Source: Gloeopeniophorella convolvens
Taxonomy: Eukaryota; Basidiomycota; Agaricomycetes; Russulales
NCBI GenBank assembly: GCA_022496205.1
Contig: WTXD01000008.1
Span: forward strand, 620,001 to 684,000
Length of the DNA: 64,000 nucleotides
Reading direction: 5' to 3'
Position 1 is the first letter of the stretch; each line of letters opens with the position of its first letter. Of this stretch, positions 36,475 to 47,764 are shown one piece after another. A model generated the notes under the pieces. It did not search any database. It worked only from the letters and a program-made list of their open reading frames with translations, and was not told the origin of the DNA. Position numbers and translations under genes: made by a program.

Positions 36475-38359
36475 CTAGGGTCGTCCTACTTCCGCGCTAC
36501 GAACAGCCTTGCGGCACGGAAAGCCGCGGTTGAAGATTGTGCGTAGATCTCTACCATCAGCCTCCCGCTCGGCCAGCTTCTGCACGACGCAACTCAGGAC
36601 CTCCAGGTCACTTCGACTATAGTAATAGCACTGGTCAAGGACCAGGACCGCCAGCTTCATCCCCGCCCCCGACCGCCTGGTGAGCCATATTCGGAGCCGT
36701 TCAACGGGTAACATCGTCCTTCCCACTGAGCCGCAGGCTGTGTGCTCCCCATATTGACCTTTGAGAGCCAAAGCTGCTGGAGTCCAGGACAAAATAAGGC
36801 ACTTGGCGCGGCCGATTCCGGTCCGGGTTCATCGCCAGTCCAAAAGAATGCTTCGGGCAGGCAGAAACGTACATACAGGTGCTCCATGCTGGTAAGCGTT
36901 AAGAGTCCGATGTACTGATAATGCATGACCTCGTTGACTGTTTTCTCTTCGCCCGCGAGAAAGACTGTCTTCACATTCTCCAATCCAAGTGAGTCGCAGG
37001 CCGCCATGGTTTCAGCGAAGGTTTCGCACGGTATCTTTTCCCTGTCCTGTGAATGCAAAACGATCTTCAAGTCCTCGGTTTGAGGGCGAACGGCTTCTCC
37101 CCATGCGGTCACCGGGATCGCGCGACACGCGCCAAATTTGAAGGGGCCCGCCATATGGGCAACAGTGATGCCGATGCCTTTGAGTGTATACACGTGCGCG
37201 GAAGTCACGAAAGCGGGAAGAATGGCGGCAATTTGAGGGCGCTCCTGGTTCGACAACACGAGGTCTACAGAGAGTCTGCAAGATGAGGGGAATGTACAAT
37301 GCTGCAGGACCCACGAGACATCGGCCGGGCGCCGACGAAGGCAAAGGGAGCGGAGGGATGGAAGGGAGGCGGGTCTTCATCCTCAAGAGCATCGACAACA
37401 GATGGGAGCCACCCAAGACCAAGGGCAAGTGTATGTAGATTCTGCGAGGAGCGGAGAACGTTCAACAGTTGTTTTTGTGTGGGTGGTCGGATGCCTGGTG
37501 GAGGACGGTCGATGAAGGTGAAGCCGCTTAGCTCTTTGGCCGTCCTGGTGATTGACAGCTCGCAAAGGTTGCGCAAAAGCTCGGAGTCCCACGATAGATG
37601 CACGCCTTTGAAGCGTACATTGCGCAATTGCGGGGCGTACCCCGCAAATAAGTCGGCAGGAAGAACCATGACTGCGCCTTTGCATTCGAGAGTCAACGAC
37701 TTCAACATGGGTGCGGGCCTAGTAAGGGTGTTCGCAAAGTTTTGCATGGCTGTGACGTAATGCGAAAGGCCAAGGTCCACTGTTCGATCCGATTGCTCTG
37801 AGAGGATTTCGCTGATGAACGAGGTGGAATTGGACGGCAGGGACTCGTCACATCGTATGACTAGACCAGCGGATGCGGCTCGCGTGATGAATTCCCGGTC
37901 CCGACTACACCCAAGGAGAAATGGAGGTCGAACCCAGAGTGAAGCGTGCGTCATGGCGACATGTCTCCACCGATGGCAAACGTGCGTGTTGACGAGCCAT
38001 CCCAGACGAAGAGAAAGTGGCGTCATCGCTGTGCTACATAAAAATGACGGTGGCTGGTTTTCAGCGTGGAATGAGATAATCAATGCAATCAATTCGTCTG
38101 GTAACTTGGCAACAGGACTCAGGTCGTTCCAACGGCGTTTGACAGAGATTGTGAGGTAGCTTAGAGCATGCAATTCAAGGCCAAGTTGAGTTTGAAAATC
38201 CCAGGTCGGACGCGCACCAGGCGATGCCGCTTCCCTGGAGCCGCTCAATTCCTGCAGACGGATGTCAAACGCGCCTAGTAGCCAGTAATCTCGCGCGGAA
38301 GCACTGTAGTAAGGGTTCTGCAGTCGGTAACGATCCTCGTAAGTAATGGAGATGGACAA
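36475..38359 (-). CDS. F-box / leucine-rich-type protein
   Basis: Predicted SCF substrate receptor of the type expanded in mushrooms. It starts MSISITYEDRYRLQNPYY at 38359. An F-box-like block LPDELIALIISF (residues about 85-97) is followed by VNTHVCHRWRHVAMTHASLW, the usual context in this family. Leucine-rich, F-box-LRR-like stretches follow (LKSLTLECKGAVMVLP, LRNVRFKGVHLSWDSELL, NLHTLALGLGWLPSVVDALE). An intron near 37270-37315 joins ...FVGARPI to LSVDLVLSNQERPQIAAILP in frame. A further junction near 36700-36760 to the final exon (MKLAVLVLDQCYYYS...) is less certain. Substrate unknown. Confidence 0.7.
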
Positions 38360-39027
38360 CTGACAAGGCTTCTTGATGATGTACGTCTATGAGTGATTTG
38401 TCCACCATTCTGGGGATCGACAATCCTGGGCCTGGCTGGTGGTAATCAGAAGGCGGCTGGGTCGCTCTTTAGAGAAGGTGCTGAGGCGACCGAGAGAAGC
38501 TCTGCTGGGATTGTGGGGCGTTCAAAAGCGTCCGCTGACAATGGTGGTTAGCGTGGTGCGCTTTCAGCCAGTGGCCAGGCCATTGCAAGCGTGTGAGAAT
38601 TGTGGCCTCCTATGGCATGACGCTGACACTTATCACCGGGCCGAGGGCGCGCCGGTTTCGCCGGCATCCCCTCTGCCGGCGCCAGTGCAGCGATTCCGTC
38701 AGGCCATCCCCGACCCGTAATTGTCGTAGATACTCGACGACCGCGTCTTAGTGTAGCATCACTTGCTGCGGTATACAAATGCAGATTTAAAAAAAAAGAT
38801 TCCGTCAGGCTGCAGTTATCGATTTACAAACGCATGCCGTTAGATAATTATGGCATGGCAGAACCTGTAAGTACATTAAGGAGATCCTAACCATTGATGC
38901 GGGCTCCTAGACCGAGGGATCACTAAATTGCTTGTCTTCGCCTTCGTGCCCGTCTGTATCTTCACCCGCGCCTTCGCCCTGAGTCATCGACATCGCCCGG
39001 ACCGTCTTGATCCTCGTCCCCGCCTTC
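38360..39027. other. Intergenic stretch, no feature recognised
   Basis: About 670 bp between the F-box gene start and the 3' end of the NTPase/nuclease gene. A poly-A run lies near 38786-38797. Small open frames show nothing conserved. Confidence 0.4.
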
Positions 39028-42000
39028 TTATTCACCTTCGTATTCATCGTCTACCGCCATGTTAAGATCGTCACAAGTCGTTGCGCCCAGGTCCACATAT
39101 TGGCTAAAGAACTCCGCGCCTATGTCAGTAGCTGGATTCATCTGACGCCGCATCTCTGGACGCTCCTTTGGAACATCGCGCCGGAATGGGATTTTGTTTA
39201 TCCCAGCTTCGTAAGGGTTGTAGAACTTCCCATATAGCTTGAGCAGCTCCTGGTAACCGTCCTCGCTCTCCTTGCCGATGACGGGGAAGGTTTTGGCCGA
39301 TGCACCGGCGCACCATATGTCGTACGCAGTAAATTTGTCCGGAACTAGCACGGAACTCTGGCGCAGAGGTGGCCGGCGGATTTTGACCCCTGAATTGCGA
39401 GAGCCAAGCGCGAAGACCATACGGATGATCGGCAGCGCTGGTTGCGAGCTCTTCTTGCGGAACAGCCCGACGAAGAAAGGGTCCATAAGGTTGAGGAGGG
39501 AGGGGTTGATGGACGTCTTGAAGATTTCGTCGGTTTTCACTTGGATGAGTATCGCTGAGACATTGGATGACGCAAGGATCTTGTCTTAGTATATGAAGGG
39601 AATGACAACATCCACCCCACGTTCATTTTTCGCGCAGCAAGCGGCAGCACCGCGAACCATGAGGCGCCACAAGTAGCAGCGGTTGACTAAGTGTGGCTGC
39701 TCGATCTTGACCAAGTGGTTGAACCAGATGCGGCTATGCTCGAAAGTGACCCTCAGCGGGGTCTCCCTCTCAAGCGGCATACGTCCTGAAGTAACGTCTC
39801 CATCCTTGAAGCGACAGGGCCCAACGTCCTGTGAAACGACGTTTTTACCTAGAAGAACTTCTAGAAAGTCCACGACCGACGCTGTGTAGGGCTCTGAAGG
39901 TCGAGCGGCGGCGTCCCGAGCGGTCAGGAGTATCAGGGCCGCGGCGAGCTGTCCGCAATTACCCCTGCTCAGCCCAGAGTGCAGAAGATTTTCGCGTAGC
40001 ACTTCGGGAATGCTGGTCTTGAAATGCTGGGGCTGCGACATGATTTGTTTAGACGCCTCGGCAAGGAGAGGCTCCGACGGTGCGATGGTAACCAGTCCGT
40101 TAAACCCCGGTTCCGCGGATAGACAGACGCGCAAGTGCCTCTCGACTTGGATTCGCGCATTTTCACCGGCTAGCGGCGATCCCGGGTCAAATTCCAGTGG
40201 AAGCCTCACGGCCAAGCAAGCGAGAGTATACTCGTGTCCCAACATGCCGATTCCTTCAAGGGGCGCGGCCAACAGCTTGTCCATAGCAAACTTGACAATC
40301 TTCTTCTGGATGCTCTCGCCTCCAGAGCGATAGCGAGCCGCAAACCTAGAACAATCACATCAGACTCTGTCGAGAAACAGGGAAAAGGTGACACGCATTG
40401 GTCGTCCAAGAGAGCATATGTACTCCAGGCATGCAACTTCGTCCAATTTGAGCTCGCCGTTATCGGCGGCCTTCTTAGCCAGAGTGTCGAATCCGAGCTC
40501 AGAGAAAGGATTCAAGGCTCCGAGCTCGCACAGCTGATGGAATTCGTTGTGATGGACTGGGGGCGTATATGACTCAAAATTGCTCGTTGTTGATAAAAAT
40601 GCTGAGAATATCGGATACTTGCGGACTTGTCGAAGGATTTTGCGAAGTTCAGAATACAGAGACCATGGGTGGACTCCTTCCAATTTATCGATCTCTGGCG
40701 TACATGAAAGGGTGTGTGCTTCGTCGAAGGCAAGGAGGACAAGAGGCTGAGCGGGACTCGAGGCGTCTCCTTGCAGAATCTCCCAGTCGCTGCTAGTATT
40801 GAAGATGCGAGTGCGCAGGGCATTCATCAATGCCTCTGCAGCTTCTTGGAGGGGCGAGGATGCTGTAAAATAGGTATGACACCGCGGTGTCATATGCAGC
40901 GCATGGTCGCTCACCCTTGACTGGCGCCTTCCCTGAGACGTTGGCCGGCTGGGCCACTTGAAATGAGGATAGAGGTGCAGATCCGGGTGCGTAATCGGGA
41001 TCCCTTTCGATTATCTACGAGATCGTCAAATCAGGACCGCAGCCTCACGATATGCGGGCGAACCATATCTGCCTCCCGGACCACCTGTTTATAAAAGTTG
41101 CTCCGATAATACTCTTGAGATTTTTGATCCTCGGGGCTCATCTTCTCCCTGAAGCGCTGAGCTAATTCTTCAAGGCTCGTTTTTCTATCTCGATCTGACC
41201 CCTTGCTGATCAGTTCTTCCAGCCGGGATAATAACGCGATGAGTAGAGATGTCAAGAATGCGTGGCACCGAGTAGCTGCTTTCTCCTGGGAATACCTAAA
41301 CGTAGGGTGTCGATCCGTGAAGCCTCCGATCCCATCTTTGTTCGTCAGCCAATGTTGCAGCAGTCCATCTGTAGGAGGGTACCCTACATGTACGTATATA
41401 CATGAGTATGAGTAGGAATCAGCAGGAGCAGCGTAGAACAGGCCTGTATTCCTGGAATTCAAGTTCATAGGGATCGTCAATAGTGCTTTTCCAACTTCGT
41501 CAATCATGCGGGACTTTCCCATCCCAGAAGATTGCACGATGACAGTCAGACGGGCATCCGATGAGTGAGAGAGGCATCGCATCAGGTGGTTCTGGAATGC
41601 TTTAGCGGCGTTTCCTCGGTATTCCAACTTCCAGGAGCGCTCAGTCGCTGTCACAGTGCAAAAAATCAGACGCATATCCGTACATTGAAACGAAGTAATG
41701 GACATACCCTTCTGAGACTCCGCACGCCCGTCAAACTCCATCGTCAACACTGGGGTATGGAGACAGTGAGCATGATTAGGGGCGTCTGCGTGAAGCCTCT
41801 TACTATGAGGAGGGCGTGCACGCCTCAAATGCTCTACATGGTCCGAGAAGCGTTCCGAAAAAACCCGATGAAGGGGCATACCTGATCGGCGAAGCTCATC
41901 AAAGGAGCCTCTCTGGAGACACCGTTCTGCTACTTCGATGATCTCCGGATGCTTCTCCGTGAGGGTTATTACAGCGTTCATATTGTCGAATTTTTCATTG

Positions 42001-42479
42001 AGTATATTGGCGTTAGCTTCGAGCTTGATGAAAGTGTAGATCATGAATCGCATTATCGTGCGCTGTTGTTGTGGAAATTTTTCGAGCGCCAAGTGATGCT
42101 CATAGCTGATATTGCATGACTGGAGGAAAGCTTTGTCCTGACGTTGATACTCAGTAAGTTGGGAGGGGGGACCAGGCTCAGGCTCAGGTTCAGGCTCGGG
42201 CTCGGGCTCGGGCTCGGGTCGCTCTGGGAGAACGGCTGGGGTTCGGGGCTCGGCGGTAACGTCGGCTTGTGGGTGTGGCTCGATGGCGGTCCGTTTAGCT
42301 GGCGGTAAGCCCTCCGTACTGGGGCGTTTGACTCCGGCGAAGAGAGGGATGTCTGCAGTCGGTGATTGTAGGTGAGACATGGGGAGATAGATAGGTTGTG
42401 CAGACTGGGCAGTGAGGGGCCGGGAGGACCACCCTATCGTACTGCCAGGGGTGTACATAGTACTGCTCAGATGCGTCAT
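39028..42479 (-). CDS. Crinkler-type P-loop NTPase with PD-(D/E)XK-like nuclease domain, interrupted by one in-frame stop
   Basis: Starts MTHLSSTMYTPGSTIGW at 42479. A disordered head carries a Pro-Glu repeat (42174-42219). The NTPase core has Walker A in VIVQSSGMGKSRMIDEVGKA and Walker B in LVLLAFDEAHTL, plus GYPPTDGLLQHWLTNKDG and CSLGRPMFAARYRSGGE. The C-terminal part reads GVDVVIPFIY, TAA at 39586-39588, then without change of frame DKILASSNVSAILIQVKTDE and 170 further open codons to 39028. D...QVK fits a PD-(D/E)XK nuclease core, as in CR-type NTPase-nuclease proteins of basidiomycetes. As written, translation ends before the QVK lysine. Introns mostly keep frame; one junction (40346-40396) needs a GC donor. 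Either a recent pseudogene or a truncated protein. Confidence 0.65.
42174..42219 (-). repeat. In-frame hexanucleotide repeat encoding (Pro-Glu)n
   Basis: A run of about seven units of the type GGCTCG/GGCTCA on the plus strand encodes alternating Pro-Glu in the disordered head of the NTPase/nuclease protein. Unit identity is highest at the left-coding end, suggesting slippage. Confidence 0.8.
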
Positions 42480-42627
42480 TTTAATTTCCCACTGTGGCTC
42501 ATCACGTGCGTAAAGAGTAGCGGCGAGGAACTATGACTCGGACGTTGGCCTCAGGGTCCCCGAATCGACCCAGTCCCACGACACGGAGAACTAGAAGACG
42601 CACACGCATACATAAGAACTACATGAC

Positions 42628-43747
42628 TCACGCAATCTCCACACTCCAGAACAAGAAGTACGGCGCGACCCTTCCCGTGCTCACAGATGCGTCGACGGAC
42701 CTCAGCTCTGCGTCCACTTTGACTCGCTTCGCAAACTCGGGACCATCAGTCGTCTCAAAGACCGTCTTCCAGAGGCGCTCCCACGACGCAGGGGAGTGGC
42801 CATACCGCACCCTGCACAGCCGTATGTGTATGATACCGACAGCATGACCAACGGGGAACACACCTTTGCATATGATCGTCGATCATCCCAGCTTCAGGCA
42901 GGCCCTGATGTCTTCCAAAGACGGCAGAGCCTGGTTGGCGCTTGAGGAGCAGCGCGACACGCAGCGCGATCGCGTGCTGCGTGGATTCATCGAAGAGATG
43001 GAAGAGTGCTCCCGTGTACACGAAGCTCACGCGCCCGATCAGCTCCTCGAACGAGGACACCCCGTTCAGCGTTTCGACCTGCGGTGCAGGAGCCGGAGGC
43101 AGGTTTGCGGGGATGGAAATGGAGAACATGTCAGCGGCGAAGAAGTGGATAGGGCATGTGTCCGCGTCGCTGTAGAGCTTGTGTCCGAGGGTCAGGAACT
43201 CAGGGCGGAGGTCGACGCCCACAACACGGGATGCGGGGTAGCCGTCGTTCACAAGCTTCCGAACGTCCGTGCCCACTGGTCCCCGACATAAGATTGACGC
43301 GTACATCCGAGTAGAAACGCACGCACTGCAGCACCCAATGTCGAGCAGGATGGCCGAGGGGTCCTCCTTCGCTCGAGACAGAACACGGGGGTAGATGTTA
43401 TTGAGAGACATCTTCAGAGAGATGTGGTGGTACGCGCGAACGCAAGGGTAGGGGTGGCTCGCACTGCATACCGACACGAGATGAGCGCCCAATCTGACCA
43501 CGAAAGAGCGGGAACGCGTACTAGGCTCTGTAAAAGGGCTTGCATGAGTGCTGCGGAATGAGCGATAACGAAGGACGCACTCATGCTGCACCTCGTCTAC
43601 GCGTCTCCGGATCTCCGCCTCATCATCCGAGATGGCTGTCTTCAAGAAGGAGAGTTCGTCCTCACTTGGCTGGAACAATGACGGATCCAGAGGAGGTATG
43701 ACCCCCGCGGGGAGCGTAGCTTCGGGGGTGATCACAAGAGAAGTCAT
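42628..43747 (-). CDS. Class I SAM-dependent methyltransferase
   Basis: Predicted small-molecule or lipid methyltransferase; substrate unknown. It starts MTSLVITPEATLPAGVIP at 43747. SAM motif I is ILLDIGCC continuing, across an intron, into GTDVRKLVNDG. Motif II follows with RVVGVDLRPEFLTLGHKLY, and later blocks are IHFFAADMFSISIP, FVYTGALFHLFDESTQHAIA and LLLKRQPGSAVFGRHQG. A 3' intron near 42800-42860 leads to the last exon with SWERLWKTVFET and ends APYFLFWSVEIA (TGA at 42628-42630). This domain order matches a common Agaricomycete methyltransferase family. No neighbouring biosynthetic genes suggest a pathway. Confidence 0.8.
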
Positions 43748-44375
43748 GGCGAAGCACGTCCAGGTCCGAATGCTCTGGGAACGCAGTAAATATATCTCCC
43801 TCGGAAGCGGGGGTCCGCGAAGTTGGCCAACAATCGATGACGACGAATGGTCCGGCAGTGGGAGATATCATGGCAAGAGGAGGATGACAAAAGCTTTCCC
43901 ATGAGAAATTCGAAATAACAGTGACCATGGGGCTGTTTGCGCGATGTCCCTGGTGTCCCTGATCAGCAACCGCACCGGCAAAGCCGATGATTGGCTGAGC
44001 TTTGCGCGGTCCCGCGCAGCGCAGGATCGACCATGCTGCAGTCCTGACATTCTATTGGGCGCGTCAATGGGGATTTTCCGGAACGAAATGACCGAGGCAA
44101 GCCAGGAAAATGGAGAGTATGTGCATGAAATGGAGAGCGAATGCGATTGTGTGAAAGAGGCAGGCGAATCGAATATGGTGTGAATATGTTCGCGAGACAA
44201 AGTGGTACCGGAAAATCCCGTAGGTGCACACAAGCGCCTACTACTCGCCCGAACCCTCGCTGGAGGACTCGAGACAACGCAGCGCACCGGAACCAAACCG
44301 ACCTCGGAGTAGTGACTAGCAACCCGCCTCTGCACCAGTGGGGCTTGGAGTAGCCGAAAGTGCTCCTCTAACTTG
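43748..44375. other. Divergent intergenic region
   Basis: About 630 bp between the starts of the methyltransferase (-) and the mitochondrial protein (+), so it should hold both promoters. No conserved frame seen. Confidence 0.4.
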
Positions 44376-46536
44376 ATGCAGCCATGTCCAGGGTTCCCCG
44401 CGCGTGCCCAGTTGGCCTCCCACAGCCGCCGAATAGCGCACAACCTCCTGGGCTCTCGCACGCATCACGCGCTGAGCGCGAAGGCCATCCGGTTTCATGC
44501 TACAGCAGCGGCACTCGCCCAAAAGACACCCTCAGCAACACCAGCGCAGACAGCACCCCCTGCCGTTGCGCCGAACAAGCTCCAGCACGCGCAGGCACTG
44601 ACTGCCCTACACACGGCTCGCGAGCTCATCCCGCGCATTCTCCCTCCTCAATCGCCTGAGCTGTCCTTCTGGAACGGCGTCTTGAGGGATGTGTCGGAGG
44701 AGACTTCTCGTGCGAGTCTGACGTCACAAGGGGACAATGTAACAGTCGTTGGTGCGTCTGGCTCAGAGCTTGTGATGTGTTCGCGCTAACGCATTCTGTA
44801 CAGTCTACCCTGTAGACGAGTTCGCCGAAGGAGAAGAACTTGTCACTGCGCTCCTACAAGACCCATTCTCTTCAGAAGAGGATAATGCGCGTATCGTGAA
44901 GCGTTGGGAGGGACGCGAACGGGATACAAGGCTTGATATTGAGTGAGTGAACTGCGTATGCACCGCTCATATGTCCAATACTCTTTAAGGTATTCTCCTC
45001 CCCCAGAAACCCCAAAACAACCCTCAGAGGGTGCTCTAGAAGAAACACTCAACCCGCCCTCACATGTTTTGCGCGTGTCATCCTCCCTCCTAACATCTTC
45101 GTCTCCTTCTGTGCGCCTGATAGAACTGCGACCAGGCCATCAGCTATTCTACGACTACCTACGGCTCCTCTACACTGCACATATCCCCATAGTGCTCCTA
45201 AACCCTCTGACCACCCCGCTCGCGTCTCTCGCCCCGCCTGCAACTCCCACCACCCAACCCACAAAATTGCCATTCCCACTCCCACCACATGCGCTCCTCC
45301 TCATCACATCCCCTTCCCCCGCCTCCGTCAGCACCATCGCCAGCACTGTCGTCCCGCTCGGGATCGACCCGGCCCGCGTGCTCCTCGTCGACCCCTCCCG
45401 CGCGCTATCGGCCTTCCGGGCGCTGCGCACCAACTCCTCCGACGCACTGCACGTCCAGCGCTTCGCCGACGACGCACTCGGCTCGGGGCTCAGCGCCCTC
45501 CGCGCACGCCTGCACCCTGCCCCCACGCTCACCCAGCGCGCCAGCGCCGTCGTGCGCGCCACCACCGCCGCCCTGCACGCGCGCCTGCGCGCCGCCGAGG
45601 CTGACGCACACGACGCAGCCGGTGCGGTGCACGCGCTCCGCGACGAGGCCGCGCGCGCCCGCACGGACGCCCAGTGCGCGGCGTTCGGTACCGGGACTGG
45701 GACCGGCCCAGCGAACCGCGTGCGCGCCGCGCTCGCGGAGGCCGACAGCGCCGTCCTGCCCGCGCTCGCAGCGCTGCCGTGGTGGCGCGTGCTCTGGGCG
45801 CCCGACGACGCGGGCTGGCGCGTGCGGCACGCCACGCGCGACGCGCGCGTCGCGCACATCGACGCGGGGCTGCTGCCCGCGCTCGCGCCGCTCCCCGCGG
45901 TGCAGGCGCGACTCGTGCGCCGCGCGCTCGAGCGCGCCGAGGCGCTTCCCCCGAGCGTGCGCTCGCACGTGCTGCTCAACGCGCTGCAGCAGCGCGCGGG
46001 TGCGCCGGGCTTTGCGCTGCGCGCGGACGCGCTGCTCGCCCCCGTCGCGCGGCGGCTCGCGCAGCTCGACGGCGGCGCGACGACCGGGCTCGCGCGCGCG
46101 GCGCAGGACCTTGTGCTGCGTGTGGCAGGCGCGCTCGGCGCGGGCGTGGGCGCGGGCGCCCTGGTGCTGTCACAAGGCGTTGGGGAGGCGGTGGGCGCAG
46201 GGCTGCTCGTTGGGGTGCTCGGGCTGCGGTGGGCGATCGGGAAGTGGGATCGCGTGCGTAGAGGGTGGACGGCCGACTGGGTACGTGTGAAAGAGGCTGC
46301 GGAGCGGGACGTGCAGGTATGGTGGTTTCGTTATTTGGGCTGCGGAGCGCTGATATACTGGTACATAGGCTGCGCTCAACGAAGCGCTCGCAAAGCAGGT
46401 CCTCGCTGTGCCTGTGCAAGCGGCGGACGGTATTGAAGAGCTCGTTGCAAAACGGCGAGACGAGATCGAACAGCTACGGCAGGAGGTCGACAAGCTGGAA
46501 GCAAGGGTTAACACTGACTCTCAGTCCCCTAGCTGA
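44376..46536 (+). CDS. Mitochondrial membrane protein with C-terminal TM hairpin and coiled coil (possibly Mmc1-like)
   Basis: The N-terminus (QLASHSRRIAHNLLGSRTHH, then SAKAIRFHATAAALA) is Arg/Ser/Ala-rich and acid-free, like a mitochondrial presequence. Introns at about 44752-44803 and 44943-44989 join in frame (VYPVDEFAEGEELVTALLQD, then YSPPPETPKQ), and another lies at 46317-46368. The body (about residues 200-600) is Ala/Leu/Arg-rich and helical. Near the C-terminus a glycine-rich hydrophobic pair (GALGAGVGAGALVLSQGVGE, then GAGLLVGVLGLRWAIG) suggests two membrane segments, followed by a coiled coil (ELVAKRRDEIEQLRQEVDKL). The stop is at 46534-46536. The layout resembles fungal Mmc1-type proteins, but that assignment is from memory and tentative. 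Extreme GC richness creates long shadow frames on both strands. Confidence 0.6.
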
Positions 46537-46790
46537 TGAATAGAAGCTCCTGTCATTCTTAGATCTTTGACTATGTCGTGGCACCTTCAGGCGTCTAGGA
46601 TGCAATCTATTTACACAGGACATATTATATACTGAGAGGGGTAATGGTAACAGCAAACGACGAGAGTGCAGCCCGAACGGTCTGTTCGGTGTAAGAGTCC
46701 CAATCACAGGTCATGTATGAGTACACAACAGCGGAGGTCGTGTTGGGATGTGGGGTGTGAGACGGAAAGCGAGGAGAGCAAGGTGCGGGA

Positions 46791-47500
46791 TCAGATGGTA
46801 GCAGGAGGCGACGCCTGAGGAGACATAGACTCGGGCACTAGTGGACGAGTATGGGTAAGCGCCAATCTGGATGAATTAGATTGGTTACTCACAGGGAGGG
46901 AGCTGCGGTCGTGTGCCTTCCGAGAACACGCGGCCCAGGAGAACACCGACGCCCTCGAATACACCGAGAAGGATACCGCAAGCCACTGCGGAGCCGAATG
47001 CAGCTTTTGGACCGCCTATAGAGCAGTTAGATCCATGTCCCAGACATATCCCCTGGCCACTCACTTCGCGCTGCCAAGCAACCACCGGTCATGAAACCGG
47101 AGATGATAGCATTCCATGCATCCTCCTTTTGCCGGTACCCCTTCACTGCACAGTCGAATGTCGAGAACATGCCACCCCACACGCCAAAGTTGCCACCGGT
47201 GACGGGTGCACGGGCTTTGATGGTGGAGATAGAGCCCACCAAGCGCTCTCCCTAGGTCCATGACATGTCAACAAAATGCCTGCATTGTAGGGTCGAAAAG
47301 AGCAGGACCACGCACCCTCGGCGAGTTCCGTGCACCCTTTATTCCGTGCCAGATGCCACCACCAACGGCACCCATGGCAAAGGCACCGCCAAAGTCATTG
47401 AGGATAACCCATGGGCTGCGGATGAGAAATCAGAGTCTGGGCATTGCCTCTCAGAGCAAGTGGCGCACCAGGGGTCGCGAGTGTGGTCTGCGTGTGCCAT
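46791..47500 (-). CDS. TIM17: Mitochondrial import inner membrane translocase subunit TIM17
   Basis: A channel-region subunit of the TIM23 complex that imports presequence proteins across the inner mitochondrial membrane. Exons splice to [100 protein letters not shown] and [20 protein letters not shown], ending with [18 protein letters not shown]. This is the typical length of about 160 residues, with four membrane segments and the conserved Tim17 signatures. Four short introns are used, the last separating the tail exon. The start at 47500 is fixed by the conserved N-terminal DHTRDPCPW block. The gene is transcribed away from the zinc-finger gene at 47765, sharing a roughly 265-bp region. 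Confidence 0.95.
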
Positions 47501-47764
47501 GGAGGGAAGAAAGGGCGGTTAAATAGAGAGGGGGAGGAGGAAGGGGTATGGGGCGGCAGTGCGCTGGACGTGAACCGTGGAGACTCGGAGTGGCAAGCGG
47601 GGAAAGCGCCGGGCGAAGATTTCTGTTCAGGGCCGGCGCAGGATCACGTGCAAAGACGCGTGACCGCGGCATGCACGTGACTAGGATAAATGAAGTCAAC
47701 GGAACGCGAGCTGAGCGCGGCCATCTCTTGGTTTGTCCGCAACCACATCCATCATCGACATCCC

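Noticed and set aside
40394..40436. Frameshift at the CSLGRPM junction of the NTPase/nuclease gene
   Set aside because: A GC-AG intron restores the conserved frame exactly, so I treat it as an unusual donor, not as damage; the downstream TAA is the only lesion I keep.
45170..46290. Several long frames on both strands in the very GC-rich 45-46 kb segment
   Set aside because: Low-complexity Arg/Ala/Ser translations with no domain; shadows of the spliced gene at 44376-46536.
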